A stretch of 64,000 nucleotides of DNA, taken from the NCBI RefSeq assembly GCF_014207745.1, contig NZ_JACHJB010000001.1:2294001-2358000 (forward strand). Reading direction: 5' to 3'. Origin of the DNA: Nonomuraea muscovyensis. GTDB lineage: Bacteria > Actinomycetota > Actinomycetes > Streptosporangiales > Streptosporangiaceae. A program made the position numbers and the translations under genes. Shown one piece after another: positions 1-7,627 of this stretch; within the stretch, counting starts at the first letter, position 1; the number at the start of each line of letters is the position of its first letter. Below the pieces are notes generated by a model. That model was given only the letters and a program-made list of their open reading frames with translations, did no database searches and was not told the DNA's origin.

Positions 1-957
1 GCCGGGTCCGCCGTGTGGGACGAGGAGAAGCTGCTCGACTACGACCTGCCGCTGTGCGCGGCGGGCATCCATCCGGACGCCTCCCTCGAACAGCTCGGCC
101 TGTCGTCGGCCTGGCTGGCCTGGGGCACCTACGGCGACGACTACTTCCCCGTCGTCTACGGCCGCGCCCGCAACCTGCCCGCCGCCAAGGCCGCCGTCGA
201 CCGGCTGCCGGCGTTCATGCCGCTGGACGGCCCGGTCACCGCCCAGCCGGTCACCGCGTTGGAGCGCAGCCTCGCCGACCTGTGGACACGTACGGCCGGC
301 GCGATGCGGCCCGCCGCGCGCCGCGCCTTCCGCAAGGCCGTCGAGGACATGGTCGAGAGCTGGCTGTGGGAGCTGGTCAACCAGATCGAGCACCGCGTGC
401 CCGACCCGGTCGACTACGTCGAGATGCGGCGGATGACGTTCGGCTCGGAGCTGACGATGAGCCTGTGCCGCCTGGCCCACGGCAACCGGGTGCCGCCGGA
501 GATCTACGAGAGCGGGCCGATGCGGTCGCTGGAGAACTCCGCCATGGACTACGCCGCCCTGCTCAACGACGTGTTCTCGTACCAGAAGGAGGTGGAGTTC
601 GAGGGCGAGGTGCACAACGTGGTGCTGGTCGTGCAGACCTTCTTCGGCTGCGACTACCCCACGGCGCTCGCCGTGGTCAACGACCTGCTCACGTCGCGGA
701 TGCGCCAGTTCCAGCACGTGGCCGAGCACGAGCTGCCGGTCCTGTACGACGACGCGGGCCTGGACGAGGAGGCGCGCCGGGTGCTGCGCGGTTACGTCGA
801 GGAGCTGCAGAACTGGATGTCCGGCATCCTGGTGTGGCACCGGGAGTGCCGCCGCTACGACGAGGCGTCCCTGCTCCGCCACCACCGCCCGCCTCGCCCG
901 TTGCCCGGCGGGCCGACCGGTCTCGGCACCTCGGCGGCGCTCCTCGCCGGGCGCTGA
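1..957 (+). CDS. geoA: Germacradienol/geosmin synthase, C-terminal domain (5' truncated by window)
   Basis: Class I terpene cyclase. In the full bifunctional enzyme the N-terminal domain makes germacradienol from farnesyl diphosphate and this C-terminal domain converts it to geosmin. The frame is open from base 1, so about 318 residues of a roughly 720-residue family are visible. Seen directly: a GTYGDDYFP segment in the place of the metal-binding aspartates, and an NSE-type motif NDVFSYQKE followed by EFEGE, both characteristic of the geosmin synthase C-domain. The tail has the usual PTGLGTSAA ending. The last 103 bases overlap the convergent STAS gene. The start codon and N-domain lie outside the window. 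Confidence 0.88.
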   Translation, partial: AGSAVWDEEKLLDYDLPLCAAGIHPDASLEQLGLSSAWLAWGTYGDDYFPVVYGRARNLPAAKAAVDRLPAFMPLDGPVTAQPVTALERSLADLWTRTAGAMRPAARRAFRKAVEDMVESWLWELVNQIEHRVPDPVDYVEMRRMTFGSELTMSLCRLAHGNRVPPEIYESGPMRSLENSAMDYAALLNDVFSYQKEVEFEGEVHNVVLVVQTFFGCDYPTALAVVNDLLTSRMRQFQHVAEHELPVLYDDAGLDEEARRVLRGYVEELQNWMSGILVWHRECRRYDEASLLRHHRPPRPLPGGPTGLGTSAALLAGR

Positions 958-1295
958 TGCGGCTGCGGCTCCTCGCGCCAGCCCAGCAGCCGGATGACCC
1001 GCTCCTGGTTCGGGGTGACGTTGCGCAGGCGTACCCATCGTTGCGCGGCGGGCACCGTGGGCAGGAGCAGCACCCGCAGGCCGGAGACGTCGACGAAGGT
1101 GAGCGCGCCCGTGTCGACGGTCACGTGACGGCCACGGGGGCGGCAGCGTTCCAGCGTCCGGGCCAGCGCCTGGCTGTTGGTGACGTCCACCTCGCCGGCG
1201 AGCACCAGCAGGGGACCGTCCTCGCCGGCCCGCAGAAAGATCCGGACCAGCTTGTCGGCGTAGAGCAGGCGTTCGGTCATGTCCGTGCCGCCCAT
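855..1295 (-). CDS. STAS-domain anti-sigma factor antagonist
   Basis: A 146-residue protein of the SpoIIAA/RsbV type, which binds an anti-sigma kinase to free a sigma factor and is switched off by phosphorylation of a serine. The STAS fold spans about residues 10-105, with LAGEVDVTNS near residue 33 and FVDVSGLRVL carrying the expected phosphorylatable Ser71. The ATG at 1295 is chosen because GGAGAGGGGG precedes it at good spacing; a longer open frame upstream lacks such a site. Residues after about 107 are Pro/Arg/Gly-rich, lie over the 3' end of the geosmin synthase gene, and are probably an unstructured tail. No cognate anti-sigma factor is adjacent; the PP2C protein at 42168 is a possible phosphatase of such a network (inference). 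Confidence 0.82.
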   Translation of the reverse strand: MGGTDMTERLLYADKLVRIFLRAGEDGPLLVLAGEVDVTNSQALARTLERCRPRGRHVTVDTGALTFVDVSGLRVLLLPTVPAAQRWVRLRNVTPNQERVIRLLGWREEPQPHQRPARSAAEVPRPVGPPGNGRGGRWWRSRDASS

Positions 1296-2146
1296 CGGCT
1301 CACCCCCTCTCCCACGCGCGGGGGTTGCCGCCGGACAGCCGGCGCCGCTGCCTCGGACGGAGGGTGACCGCCGTCGCATGACGAGGACCCGGAACCAGAT
1401 TATCTGAAATGTCTTTTCATAAGTGATATGCAGGCTAAAGACGTGGTATCAGGGTCCGTGGGGTAATAGCCGGAACGCCCGGCGGGGGTCGAGGAGGACC
1501 TCGATCCCCGCCGGGCGCCGCGGGCCGTACGGACTTTCCTGATCGACCGTCGTGACCCAGGTGTCGCACCCGAGCCTGGACCCGGTGCCGGTGCCGGCAT
1601 CGCCATCACCGCCGCCCGTCGTGCTCGTCGCCGCGGACGGCCTGGGGCCGCCGCACTCACGTTGGCGGTGATGTCCGCCGGTCAGGGGGCGGGCGTCCCT
1701 TGCGGGCCGCCATCTCACGCCCGCACCCACCGGCGGTCATGTCGTCATCCCGCGCCGGGGCGACGGCTCCTTTTCCGGTGTCCACGTCTGGACACCGGTC
1801 GCCCGTCGCCGTCACCCTGCCGGCTCGCGGTCGGGACTCCTGGGGCGCTGGTCAGCGCCGGCCTCCGGCTCGTCGTCGGACGGATGCGGTGTGGTCACCG
1901 GTGGGTGTGCACAGTCCACCGGCACGGCCGCTCGATCCCTCCGGGGGCACCGCCGCCATCACGCGGGTGCCGCCGTCGTCCGAGTGGCCGCCTGCTCCAC
2001 ACCGATCCGCGCTCGGCGAGCACGGGCGCCGGTCCGGCCAGGGCCGTCCGCACGGGGCACCACGGTCACCTGACCGCGTCACGTGCCGCGCGGATGGACG
2101 CGCGGGAGGCCGCTGCCTCCCCGGGCCGTCCGGGTCTGCCGGTCGT
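1296..2146. other. Intergenic region without a convincing gene
   Basis: About 850 bases. An AT-rich patch near 1396-1440 differs from the surrounding GC-rich DNA and could hold the promoter of the STAS gene. A minus-strand frame over 1449-1730 has GC-rich third positions towards its end (ending near residues VTTVDQESPYGPRRPAG), but it has no ribosome binding site and I recognise no homology. It may be a gene remnant. Nothing else stands out. Confidence 0.4.
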
Positions 2147-2689
2147 TCAGCAGGGGTCGGCGCAGACGATGCCCTGGGTGGCCAGACCGGAGGCGGCGCC
2201 CTGGTTGTTCAGCGCGGAGACGTCGATCTTCGACAGCTTGTCGACGTTGAGCACGTGGACGTTCTTGACCGAGTTGTTGGCCACGCCGTTCAGCAGGCTC
2301 GCGCCGCTGAGGGCCGACCACTGGCTGCCGATCTGGTTGCCGGTGTTGACCGCGCCGGAGGAGCCGACGGGGCGCACCACGCACTGGGTGGTGGTGATGG
2401 TCGACTTGGCCTCGCACCAGGTCGCGCTGATGGAGCTGGTGGCGACGGGCGCGGCGACGGCGGGCTTGGCGATGACGCAGTTGGTCGTGGTGACGACCGG
2501 CTTGGCGACGCAGTTGGTCGCGCTGATGACCGGCTTGACCGCGCACACGTCGGTGGTGACGGCGGGCTTGGTGACGCAGTCGGACGTCCTCTTGACCGGG
2601 GCGGGGTTCGCGTCGGCAGAGGCGGCAGTGGCCGAGATACCGAACGCGAAGCCGGCGATGGCTGCACCGACGAGAATGCGACGCATCAT
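2147..2689 (-). CDS. Secreted protein with 11-residue cysteine repeats and a rodlin/chaplin-like hydrophobic C-terminal domain
   Basis: A 180-residue exported protein of unrecognised family. The start is the first of two ATGs behind AAAGGAG. A signal peptide (MRRILVGAAIAG..ASA) ends near residue 25. Residues 38-105 form a repeat with cysteines at 38, 49, 60, 71, 92 and 103, exactly 11 apart apart from one degenerate unit; the unit reads roughly C-V-x-K-P-x-V-T-T-x-x. Two more cysteines (176, 180) end the protein. Residues 112-165 resemble the mature part of the small secreted protein at 4497-4736, with matching NSVKNVHVLNV / DSVQDVYVLNI segments. Size, signal peptide and Asn/Val-rich character recall surface amyloid proteins of aerial hyphae, but I cannot show homology to rodlins or chaplins. 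An adhesive or disulfide-linked surface coat is an inference. Confidence 0.75.
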   Translation of the reverse strand: MMRRILVGAAIAGFAFGISATAASADANPAPVKRTSDCVTKPAVTTDVCAVKPVISATNCVAKPVVTTTNCVIAKPAVAAPVATSSISATWCEAKSTITTTQCVVRPVGSSGAVNTGNQIGSQWSALSGASLLNGVANNSVKNVHVLNVDKLSKIDVSALNNQGAASGLATQGIVCADPC

Positions 2690-3068
2690 TTTAACTTCTC
2701 CTTTGTTGGGGATTCCGCGCGGAGGGGGTTTGCGCTTCATCTGGATCACCCTCACAGGTCTGCGAGGGCCGAATAAAGATCCCGCGCCCCGGCCTGCCAC
2801 CGCAACCGAAATTCGCTAAGTCGGAGTCAAATACGGGCCTCAATCGCTTGGCACTTGATGCTGTGTTGTCCTGATATATCTCGATTACTCCAGGCTTGGC
2901 CGGTGGGTATCGGCGGCTATTTTTCAGCTTATCGTCATATGCGCTACCGGCCTGATCAAAGGGCGTTTTATCCCCATACAGCAGGAGGAATACTCCCGGC
3001 GGGAGGTCTGGGACAGCGTCGACGAGGAGGTGCGACGCGGAAACGAGCAAGGGAGCGCTGAATATGCC
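2690..3068. other. Divergent intergenic region between secreted-protein and hydrolase genes
   Basis: About 380 bases, clearly more AT-rich than the neighbouring genes (for example around 2870-2970), and it should carry the promoters of both divergent genes. I see no convincing -35/-10 pair or strong palindrome. The plus-strand hydrolase frame stays open upstream of its chosen start back to about 2860, without a good start codon. Confidence 0.5.
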
Positions 3069-4310
3069 ATGGACCGAATACGGACGCTTCTCCTGAAGGC
3101 GGTGACAAGCGGAACCTGCGTAATGCTGATCACCATGAATTGCATACCTGCGCATGCCGCGAACATCATCCGCCCGTCATGCGTCGCCTGTACGGCCGCC
3201 GGGAAGCCGCCGGTCCGCGAGCCCGCGCCGGGCCGGCCTCCGAAGGGCCACGACGGGCGCGGGAGCACGCCCGGACCCGCCCGCACGCACCCGGCCGGCG
3301 GCGGCAGGCACCTCCGGGGAGCGGTCACCGGCGGCGGACAGCGCCGGGAGACGGTCACCGGCGCACGTCGGCAGGAAGGGACGCGCACCGCCGGGACGCG
3401 GCGCCGGGCTGCGGGCGGTGACGCGCGCCACGCGACAGCCGGTCACGGGAAGCCGCGCCACGCGACAGCCGGTCACGGGAAGCCGCGCGAAAGGGCGGCG
3501 GCCGGTGGCGGAAAGCCTGGCCACGCGGCGGCCGGTGCCGCGAAGCTGCGCGAAAGGGCGGCGGCCGATGGGGAGCGGCGACGCCCGCCCGTGACGGGAC
3601 GCGCGGCGGCCGCCGGCACCCGGAAGCCCGAGACCGGCGACGCGGCGAACCCGGCGGGGACGCGGAAACCGGTGACGGCGGGAGAACCGATGGAGACGCG
3701 GAGAGCGCCCACCTCGGGAGAGCCGATGGGCACGGAGCAGTCCGTGCCGGTGGGCGGGGCCGTGGCCCGGCCGGTGGAGGCGGCCGCGGGTCTGCAGGGC
3801 GTGGTGGTGCGTGGGCGGCAGCCGGGAGCCGTGGCGGCGCGGGCCGCGCTGGGCATGCTGGGCGTCCCGTACTCGTGGGGCGGCGGCGGCCCGCAGGGCC
3901 CCGGATACGGCATCGGGCGAGGCAGCAGGACCAAGGGCTTCGACTGCTCGGGCCTGACCGAGTACGCGTGGGCCGGGGCGGGGGTGCCCATCGGCTCCAC
4001 CACGTCCGAGCAGTGGCGTTCGGGCACCCGGGTGCCCAGGGAGCGCGTGCGGCCGGGTGACCTGGTGTTCTACGACAGCAAGCCCAAGCGGCCCGGACCG
4101 GAGCACGTGGGCCTGGCCGTCGACGGGGAACGCGTGGTGGCCGCGCCGTTCACCGGGGAGGTCGTCCGCCTCGCCCCGCTGGAGCGACCGGACCTCATGG
4201 GAGTGGTCCGCCCCGGCCCGGACCAGCAACCCGCCGCGGACCAGCAGCCCGCCGCAGGCCAGCAACCCGCCGCAGACCAGCGGCCCGGGACGGCCCGCTT
4301 GAGCGGGTGA
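3069..4310 (+). CDS. Secreted NlpC/P60 (C40) peptidoglycan endopeptidase with long basic linker
   Basis: A 413-residue predicted secreted hydrolase that would cut stem peptides of peptidoglycan. The ATG at 3069 gives a signal peptide ending in PAHA|A near residue 32; GGGAG lies 14 bases upstream. A GTG at 3030 is an alternative. Residues 35-255 are low-complexity, rich in Arg, Gly, Lys, Pro and Ala, and include a perfect 30-base duplication. The catalytic NlpC/P60 domain is residues 255-385, with Cys293 in FDCSGLTEYAW and His346 in PEHVGLAVDG. A Gln/Pro/Ala repeat (DQQPAA, GQQPAA) ends the protein. The basic linker may bind anionic wall polymers (inference). It sits between two paralogous secreted-protein genes, which suggests a shared surface role. 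Confidence 0.85.
   Translation: MDRIRTLLLKAVTSGTCVMLITMNCIPAHAANIIRPSCVACTAAGKPPVREPAPGRPPKGHDGRGSTPGPARTHPAGGGRHLRGAVTGGGQRRETVTGARRQEGTRTAGTRRRAAGGDARHATAGHGKPRHATAGHGKPRERAAAGGGKPGHAAAGAAKLRERAAADGERRRPPVTGRAAAAGTRKPETGDAANPAGTRKPVTAGEPMETRRAPTSGEPMGTEQSVPVGGAVARPVEAAAGLQGVVVRGRQPGAVAARAALGMLGVPYSWGGGGPQGPGYGIGRGSRTKGFDCSGLTEYAWAGAGVPIGSTTSEQWRSGTRVPRERVRPGDLVFYDSKPKRPGPEHVGLAVDGERVVAAPFTGEVVRLAPLERPDLMGVVRPGPDQQPAADQQPAAGQQPAADQRPGTARLSG
3425..3484 (+). repeat. Perfect 30-bp tandem duplication
   Basis: Two identical adjacent 30-base copies (3425-3454 and 3455-3484) inside the linker of the NlpC/P60 gene, encoding two copies of a HATAGHGKPR-type decapeptide. Related degenerate units follow (GGGKPGHAAAG, ERAAADGE). 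Confidence 0.95.
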
Positions 4311-4496
4311 GTGTCCCGGGCCGCCCGCGCATCACGCCCGCGAACGGGCGGAAACCGTGGCCTCGCGAGAATCCACGGTCGTCGCGATGTGCGTTCACTG
4401 GGCGCCGGACCGCGAAGGAGATGGCGTCCGGCAGCCGGCCGGCAGGTGACCGGCGGACCGCCGGAGGAGACTTCGCGTCCGCGCCCATGGGTGGCG

Positions 4497-4736
4497 TCAG
4501 CCGTTGGTCAGCGCGGTGACGTTGAGCTCGGAGGCGCGGGTGATGTTGAGCACGTACACGTCCTGCACCGAGTCGTTGAGGACGTTGTTCGCCGCGGTCA
4601 GGTTGTCGAGCGCGCTGAACTGGCTGAGCACGCTGTTGCCGCTGTTGAACGGTGCGGAGTCGGCGGAGGCGGCGGTGGCCGAGAAGCCGAACGCGGCGCC
4701 CGCGATTGCAGCACCGACAAGAATACGACGGATCAT
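4497..4736 (-). CDS. Small secreted hydrophobic protein, paralogue of 2147-2689
   Basis: A 79-residue precursor. The ATG at 4736 follows GGAGG nine bases upstream. The signal peptide (MIRRILVGAAIAGAAFG..ASA) is nearly identical to that of the 180-residue protein at 2147-2689. The mature part is about 53 residues, cysteine-free and rich in Asn, Val, Leu and Ser, with NSGNSVLSQFSAL and DSVQDVYVLNI matching the C-terminal domain of the larger paralogue. The mature peptide looks able to form beta-rich aggregates, like chaplins or rodlins, but this is inference from composition. Both paralogues are on the minus strand, on either side of the NlpC/P60 gene. Confidence 0.8.
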   Translation of the reverse strand: MIRRILVGAAIAGAAFGFSATAASADSAPFNSGNSVLSQFSALDNLTAANNVLNDSVQDVYVLNITRASELNVTALTNG

Positions 4737-5097
4737 GTTTGTTTTCCTCCGTGGATCGGCGCACAATTGGCGGCGCCATAGTCGATTGCGCAGGGCTGTA
4801 AGGTGCCGCCAATAACAATCCCCAACCACATGCGGGCGCCGCAACCCAAGAAAGCCTCGCCGGGGTCAAGGAGCCGCCTCGTTTTCTTGGCACACGGTTT
4901 CGCACGGCACACGAACTCGCTTCATATACAGAATGACCCGGCGAGGCGGCTGCTCCGTTTGGAGATGATCACCCTAAACTTGGCCGCCGCCTTCAGGTGG
5001 GCAGCCCCGGCGAAAAACATCGGTCCGCGTATCACCCCGGCCGGGGCGCGTGCCGCCGGAAAGCGTCAAGGCGCGCGCCGCTTTTCCCAGCCGGAGG
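4737..5097. other. Intergenic region, no gene seen
   Basis: About 360 bases upstream of the small secreted-protein gene and downstream of the marR gene. A separated inverted repeat has 10-base arms, AGCCGCCTCG at 4872-4881 and CGAGGCGGCT at 4942-4951. Its 60-base spacing makes a simple terminator unlikely. The rest shows no recognisable signal. Confidence 0.4.
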
Positions 5098-5556
5098 TCA
5101 CGCCTGTTCGTGCACGGTCTCGTCGAGGCGGGCCAGGGCGCCGGACAGGCGCTGGAGGGCGTCGAGGCAATCGCGGACCCCCTCCACGCCCAGCTCCGCG
5201 ACGAGCCGGTCGGCGAAGGCCCGGTGCCCCGGGACGATCTCGGCGATCGCCTCACGCCCGGCCGCCGTGGGTTGCAGGAGCTTGGCCCGCCGGTGGGCGG
5301 GGTTGGGCCGGTATTCGGCCAACCCCTTCTCCACCAGCAGGTCAGCGACCCGCTGCACGCCCTGGCGGGTCATGCCCATGGTCCGGGCGATCCCCGCGAC
5401 GGGCCTCGGCTCGCGCAGCACCGCGCCGAGCACCTGCCACCAGGCCGCCGTCAGCCCGGCCGGCCCGGCCAGCCTCTCCGACACCTCGAGGAACTGGCCG
5501 TTCAGCCGGAAGACGGTCAACGCGGTGGCCGAGAGCAGGTCAGCCGACTCGCTCAT
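5098..5556 (-). CDS. MarR-family transcriptional regulator
   Basis: A 152-residue winged-helix regulator. The central helix-turn-helix reads PVAGIARTMGMTRQGVQRVADLL followed by the wing ending in RRAKLLQPTAAGREA, typical of MarR. Its ATG overlaps the stop of the upstream DJ-1/PfpI gene by four bases (ATGA), so the two are translationally coupled and presumably co-transcribed. A nested palindrome in front of the operon (6189-6212) is the obvious candidate operator, which would make the pair autoregulated. Several MarR proteins sense reactive compounds or phenolics; the ligand cannot be told from the sequence. Confidence 0.9.
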   Translation of the reverse strand: MSESADLLSATALTVFRLNGQFLEVSERLAGPAGLTAAWWQVLGAVLREPRPVAGIARTMGMTRQGVQRVADLLVEKGLAEYRPNPAHRRAKLLQPTAAGREAIAEIVPGHRAFADRLVAELGVEGVRDCLDALQRLSGALARLDETVHEQA

Positions 5557-6179
5557 GCATTCATCAACACCTCGTACGCCGAGGCGTCGCTCCTGCTGAA
5601 CAGCCGGAACCAGGCGTCGAGGACCTCGGGCCGGTAGACGTCGAGGCGGCCCAGGATCTCACGGGCGAAGGCCACCGGCTCCGTGGGCCCGGCGGTGATC
5701 AGGTCGCCGTCGGTCACCGCGTCCTCGTCGCGGTAGCGCTTGGCCCCGGCGTAGCCCTCCTGCGCCTCCAGATACTGCACCACGGCGCTGGTGTGGTCGC
5801 GGTCGTCGAGCAGCCCCTCGCGGGCCAGCCCGGCGGTGGCGCCGCAGATCGCGGCGACCGGGACGCCCGCGTCGAGGAAGGTCCGGGCGGCGCGGGCGAA
5901 CGGCGCGAGCGAGTCGCCCGCGTCCCACAGGTCGGCGCCGGGCAGGATGAGCAGCGCGCTGGCCTCGGGGGCGAGGCGGTCGAGCGTGATGTCGGGGGTC
6001 ACGCGCATCCCGCCCATGGTGGTGATCGGCTCGGCCGTCAGCGCGACCGTGACGATCTCGTAGCCTCCCGGCTCGCGGTGGAAGCGTCCGCTGCGGAGGT
6101 GGGCGATCGCGTGCCCGGCCTCCCAGTCGGCCATGGTGTCGTAGACGGCGAGGTGGACCGGCTTCTTCGTCGTGTTCAT
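5553..6179 (-). CDS. DJ-1/PfpI-family (class I glutamine amidotransferase-like) protein
   Basis: A 208-residue single-domain protein of the DJ-1/PfpI superfamily, whose members act as glyoxalases, chaperones, proteases or transcription-factor domains. The nucleophile-elbow cysteine is Cys112 in AAICGATAGLA, and Glu20 in YDTMADWEAG matches the acidic residue that tunes the cysteine in this family. The ATG at 6179 has no ribosome binding site but lies seven bases after a -10-like CAAGAT, which suggests a leaderless transcript. It is first in an operon with marR (four-base overlap). A role in detoxifying reactive carbonyl or oxidative stress is inference from the family and the MarR partner. Confidence 0.85.
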   Translation of the reverse strand: MNTTKKPVHLAVYDTMADWEAGHAIAHLRSGRFHREPGGYEIVTVALTAEPITTMGGMRVTPDITLDRLAPEASALLILPGADLWDAGDSLAPFARAARTFLDAGVPVAAICGATAGLAREGLLDDRDHTSAVVQYLEAQEGYAGAKRYRDEDAVTDGDLITAGPTEPVAFAREILGRLDVYRPEVLDAWFRLFSRSDASAYEVLMNA

Positions 6180-6185
6180 GACAGT

Positions 6186-6214
6186 ATCTTGTCACAACGA
6201 CAACATGTTGTCAA
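6186..6214 (-). promoter_or_regulatory. Probable promoter and MarR operator of the pfpI-marR operon
   Basis: On the minus strand a perfect TTGACA (6214-6209) is followed, after 17 bases, by CAAGAT (6191-6186), placing transcription start at the ATG (6179). The spacer contains the perfect 14-base palindrome GACAACATGTTGTC (6199-6212), which overlaps a second inverted pair TTGTC/GACAA (6189-6193 and 6199-6203), giving three TTGTC half-sites. A repressor bound here would block the promoter. The site also lies about 30 bases from the start of the divergent NERD gene. Confidence 0.65.
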
Positions 6215-6239
6215 TACGGGGACGTGCGAGGATAGGGGC

Positions 6240-7583
6240 ATGGCAGAGATCGTCGGCGGGGGGCAGCCGGTCAACGACGCGGAGCGGCGGGTGATCGCCT
6301 ACCTCCGCGACCACGCGCCCGCCGACTGGCTGCTGCTGCACAACGTCGAGGTGCCCCGCGGCCATGACGTCTTCGAGGTCGACCTGATCGTGCTGACCGG
6401 CCACTCCCTGGTGGTCATCGACGTCAAGGGCACCCGCGGGCGCATCGAGGTGTCGGGCTCGCGGTGGTTCCCGCCGCGCCGCGAGGCGTTCGGCTCCCCC
6501 GTGACCAAGCTGCGCGGCACCGCCAAGGCGCTGAAGGGCCTGCTGGTGTCCAGGGCGACCCAGCTTGAGCGGGTTTACGTCGACAACCTCGTCGTGCTGA
6601 CCTCGCCCGACGCCGTGCTGGTCGACCCGGCCGGGCGCGACCGGCCCAACGTGACCGACCTGCCCCGTCTGGTCGCCACGCTGAGCGACGTGTCGCGCAT
6701 CAGACGCGGGTGCAGCCCCGACATCAGCCCGTACCTCACCAAGATCCTCGACGCGCTCAACCAGACCGTGCGGCGCAGCACCGCCCCGCCGCGCTTCGGC
6801 AACTGGGAGGTCGAGGAGCAGCTCGGCGGCGACGCGCGGGTGACCGAGTACCGCGCCTTCAACGCCACGCTGCCGGGCAGCGAGACCGTGTTGCTGCGCG
6901 TCTACCAGGCCGACCCGCTCGCCGACGAGGAGTCGCGGGCCGCCGAGCGGCAGCGCATCGCCAACGCCTACCAGACGCTGGCCCGCATCCCCCCGCATCC
7001 GTGCCTGGTGCGCTCGCGCGACTTCTTCGCCATCGACGACGAGAGCCGGTTCGTGCTCGTGCTCGACGACGTGCACGGCGAGGCGCTCCACCTGAGCCTG
7101 GGCAAGGGCGCGCGCCTCGGCGTGATCCAGGACCTGCTGCGCGGCCTGGCCCACGCCCACGCCCACGGCGTCATGCACCGCGCCCTGACCCCCGCCTGCG
7201 TGCTGGTGACCGACGACGGGCACGCGGTGCTGACCGGGTTCGACTACGCCAAGCCGGGGCCGCGCAACTTCACGGTCGCCCACGAGCTGACCAACGTGCT
7301 CGACGCCCACTACGTCGCCCCCGAGTGCAACGACCGGCCCGACCGGATGACCGCCGCCTCCGACGTCTACGCGGCCGGGGTGATCGCCTACCAGCTCCTC
7401 ACCGGTGAGCTGCCGGCCAGCGCCGACGCCCACGGCCCCGACGTGCCCGACGTGGTGCGCCAGATGCTCGACCACTCGCCGGTCAAGCGGCCGACCGCGG
7501 CGGAGGCGCTCGACGCCCTCCAGGGGATTCCCCAGCAGTCGCGGCTCAGGCGGCTGGTCCGCCGCATCGTGTCCGGATCATGA
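6240..7583 (+). CDS. NERD nuclease-like domain fused to a degenerate protein kinase
   Basis: A 447-residue cytoplasmic protein. Residues 10-170 are a nuclease-related domain (NERD): DAERRVIAYL, then EVDLIVLTGHSLVVIDVKG, which keeps the D...DxK pattern of the PD-(D/E)xK nuclease fold. Residues 190-435 look like a serine/threonine kinase, but the key positions are changed. The lysine of VAIK appears to be Arg (VLLRVY), the HRD loop reads HRALTPACVLV, and DFG is replaced by TGFDYA. It should bind or scaffold rather than phosphorylate. NERD-kinase fusions occur in phage defence (PglW of BREX) and elsewhere; here there are no other BREX genes. The start at 6240 follows GAGGATAGGGG; a longer open frame upstream runs over the two minus-strand genes and is not used. 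Confidence 0.82.
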   Translation: MAEIVGGGQPVNDAERRVIAYLRDHAPADWLLLHNVEVPRGHDVFEVDLIVLTGHSLVVIDVKGTRGRIEVSGSRWFPPRREAFGSPVTKLRGTAKALKGLLVSRATQLERVYVDNLVVLTSPDAVLVDPAGRDRPNVTDLPRLVATLSDVSRIRRGCSPDISPYLTKILDALNQTVRRSTAPPRFGNWEVEEQLGGDARVTEYRAFNATLPGSETVLLRVYQADPLADEESRAAERQRIANAYQTLARIPPHPCLVRSRDFFAIDDESRFVLVLDDVHGEALHLSLGKGARLGVIQDLLRGLAHAHAHGVMHRALTPACVLVTDDGHAVLTGFDYAKPGPRNFTVAHELTNVLDAHYVAPECNDRPDRMTAASDVYAAGVIAYQLLTGELPASADAHGPDVPDVVRQMLDHSPVKRPTAAEALDALQGIPQQSRLRRLVRRIVSGS

Positions 7584-7627
7584 GCCCGCAGACCTGGCCG
7601 TCGCAGGCCGCCTGACCGGCCGGGCGC

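Noticed and set aside
1449..1730. 93-codon minus-strand frame with coding-like third positions
   Set aside because: No ribosome site, low-complexity N-terminal half and no recognised homology.
4803..6239. Upstream extension of the NERD gene frame by 479 codons
   Set aside because: It runs antisense through the marR and pfpI genes and is Arg/Pro/Gly-rich; a proper start with ribosome site exists at 6240.
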